Origin: Centroberyx gerrardi
Lineage: Eukaryota; Chordata; Actinopteri; Beryciformes; Berycidae
DNA: 64,000 nucleotides
NCBI RefSeq assembly: GCF_048128805.1
Contig: NC_135998.1
Coordinates: 28,479,492-28,543,491, forward strand
Direction of reading: 5' to 3'
Position numbers and translations under genes: made by a program
The notes under the pieces: model-generated
Seen by the model: the letters and a program-made list of their open reading frames with translations, nothing else
Database searches by the model: none
What the model was told of the DNA's origin: nothing
Shown: in pieces, positions 63,567-64,000 of the stretch
How positions within the stretch are numbered: the first letter of the stretch is position 1
Layout of the letters: the number at the start of each line of letters is the position of its first letter

Positions 63567-64000
63567 TCATATAAATCATTCAAGTTCAAATCTATCTTTG
63601 ACTGCTCAGATTGCTGTCATCCTGCCCAAAAGTTAGACACGAAAAAATTCCTTTCAAGAAATGCTCCACCGATAATGAGTGGCATACAAAGTTTGCTGAC
63701 TTAGAAAATGTACGTCCATTACACTCAAATGAACGTATTTCACCAATGAACTGATTTCACAGTGCTAACAGGGCACTGGTGGGAGGCGGTGGAATTTCCC
63801 TCGGATAGAAAAAAAAAAATGATGATGAGATGAAGTTGATGAAAAGTTCAGAAGTGGAGATAAAGTGCATCCCCAGAGGAGATTCAATTTAACGATCTAC
63901 ACTATTGGATATCAAATGCAAGCTCTCTCCAGTAACATAGGCCAATTCTGTGTTAGGATGGATATTGTCTTTAAAGCAATCATCAGCTATACAAACTAAC
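63564..64000. other. prkg intron 9 start; no exon recognised before window end
   Basis: The next PRKG1-family exon should continue cGMP site B after GEQALKG. No matching frame appears before position 64000, so it lies beyond the window. Confidence 0.55.

Overview
The window looks like teleost fish genomic DNA. It has short vertebrate introns with GT-AG splice sites, a fish-type fast skeletal myosin, many CA/GT microsatellites, and L2-like LINEs, tRNA-derived SINEs and hAT/Tc1-type miniature elements of kinds common in fish genomes. There are no bacterial operons, CRISPR arrays or phage genes. All calls come from reading the sequence; no database was searched.

Layout. (1) 1-20,560: gene-poor, repeat-rich DNA. 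It holds broken LINE reverse transcriptases, two inverted copies of a TTAA-ended miniature element 11 kb apart, a hAT transposase relic and a Tc1-like miniature element. (2) 20,989-24,356 (+): a complete 10-coding-exon wdr45 (WIPI4) gene of 358 codons. (3) 25,154-38,204 (-): a complete fast-skeletal-type myosin heavy chain gene with 40 coding exons (5,820 nt, 1,939 codons plus stop) and two upstream non-coding exons with a TATA-like promoter near 38,800. It converges on wdr45, and the roughly 0.4 kb between the two 3' ends contains strong DNA hairpins. (4) 38,820-55,150: about 16 kb of intergenic DNA with LINE/SINE fragments, a 1.5 kb imperfect palindrome and a degenerate tandem repeat. (5) 55,741 to beyond the right edge (+): the first nine coding exons of a cGMP-dependent protein kinase of the PRKG1 family. 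These give the leucine zipper, pseudosubstrate, cGMP site A and part of site B; the catalytic domain lies outside the window.

The three genes are functionally unrelated (autophagy, muscle contraction, cGMP signalling), and nothing suggests co-regulation beyond adjacency.

Most notable signals: (a) prkg exon 5 is 114 nt, frame-neutral, and encodes the cGMP-A phosphate-binding cassette. It sits between a long (TG)n run abutting its acceptor and a long (CA)n run abutting its donor, so the flanks are complementary in the pre-mRNA. (b) Three copies of a roughly 400-bp miniature element surround prkg exon 2 in mixed orientation. (c) An extra intron splits a myosin rod exon that I recall as a single 184-nt exon in vertebrate striated myosins. 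(d) A near-perfect 182-bp-arm palindrome lies in a myosin intron.
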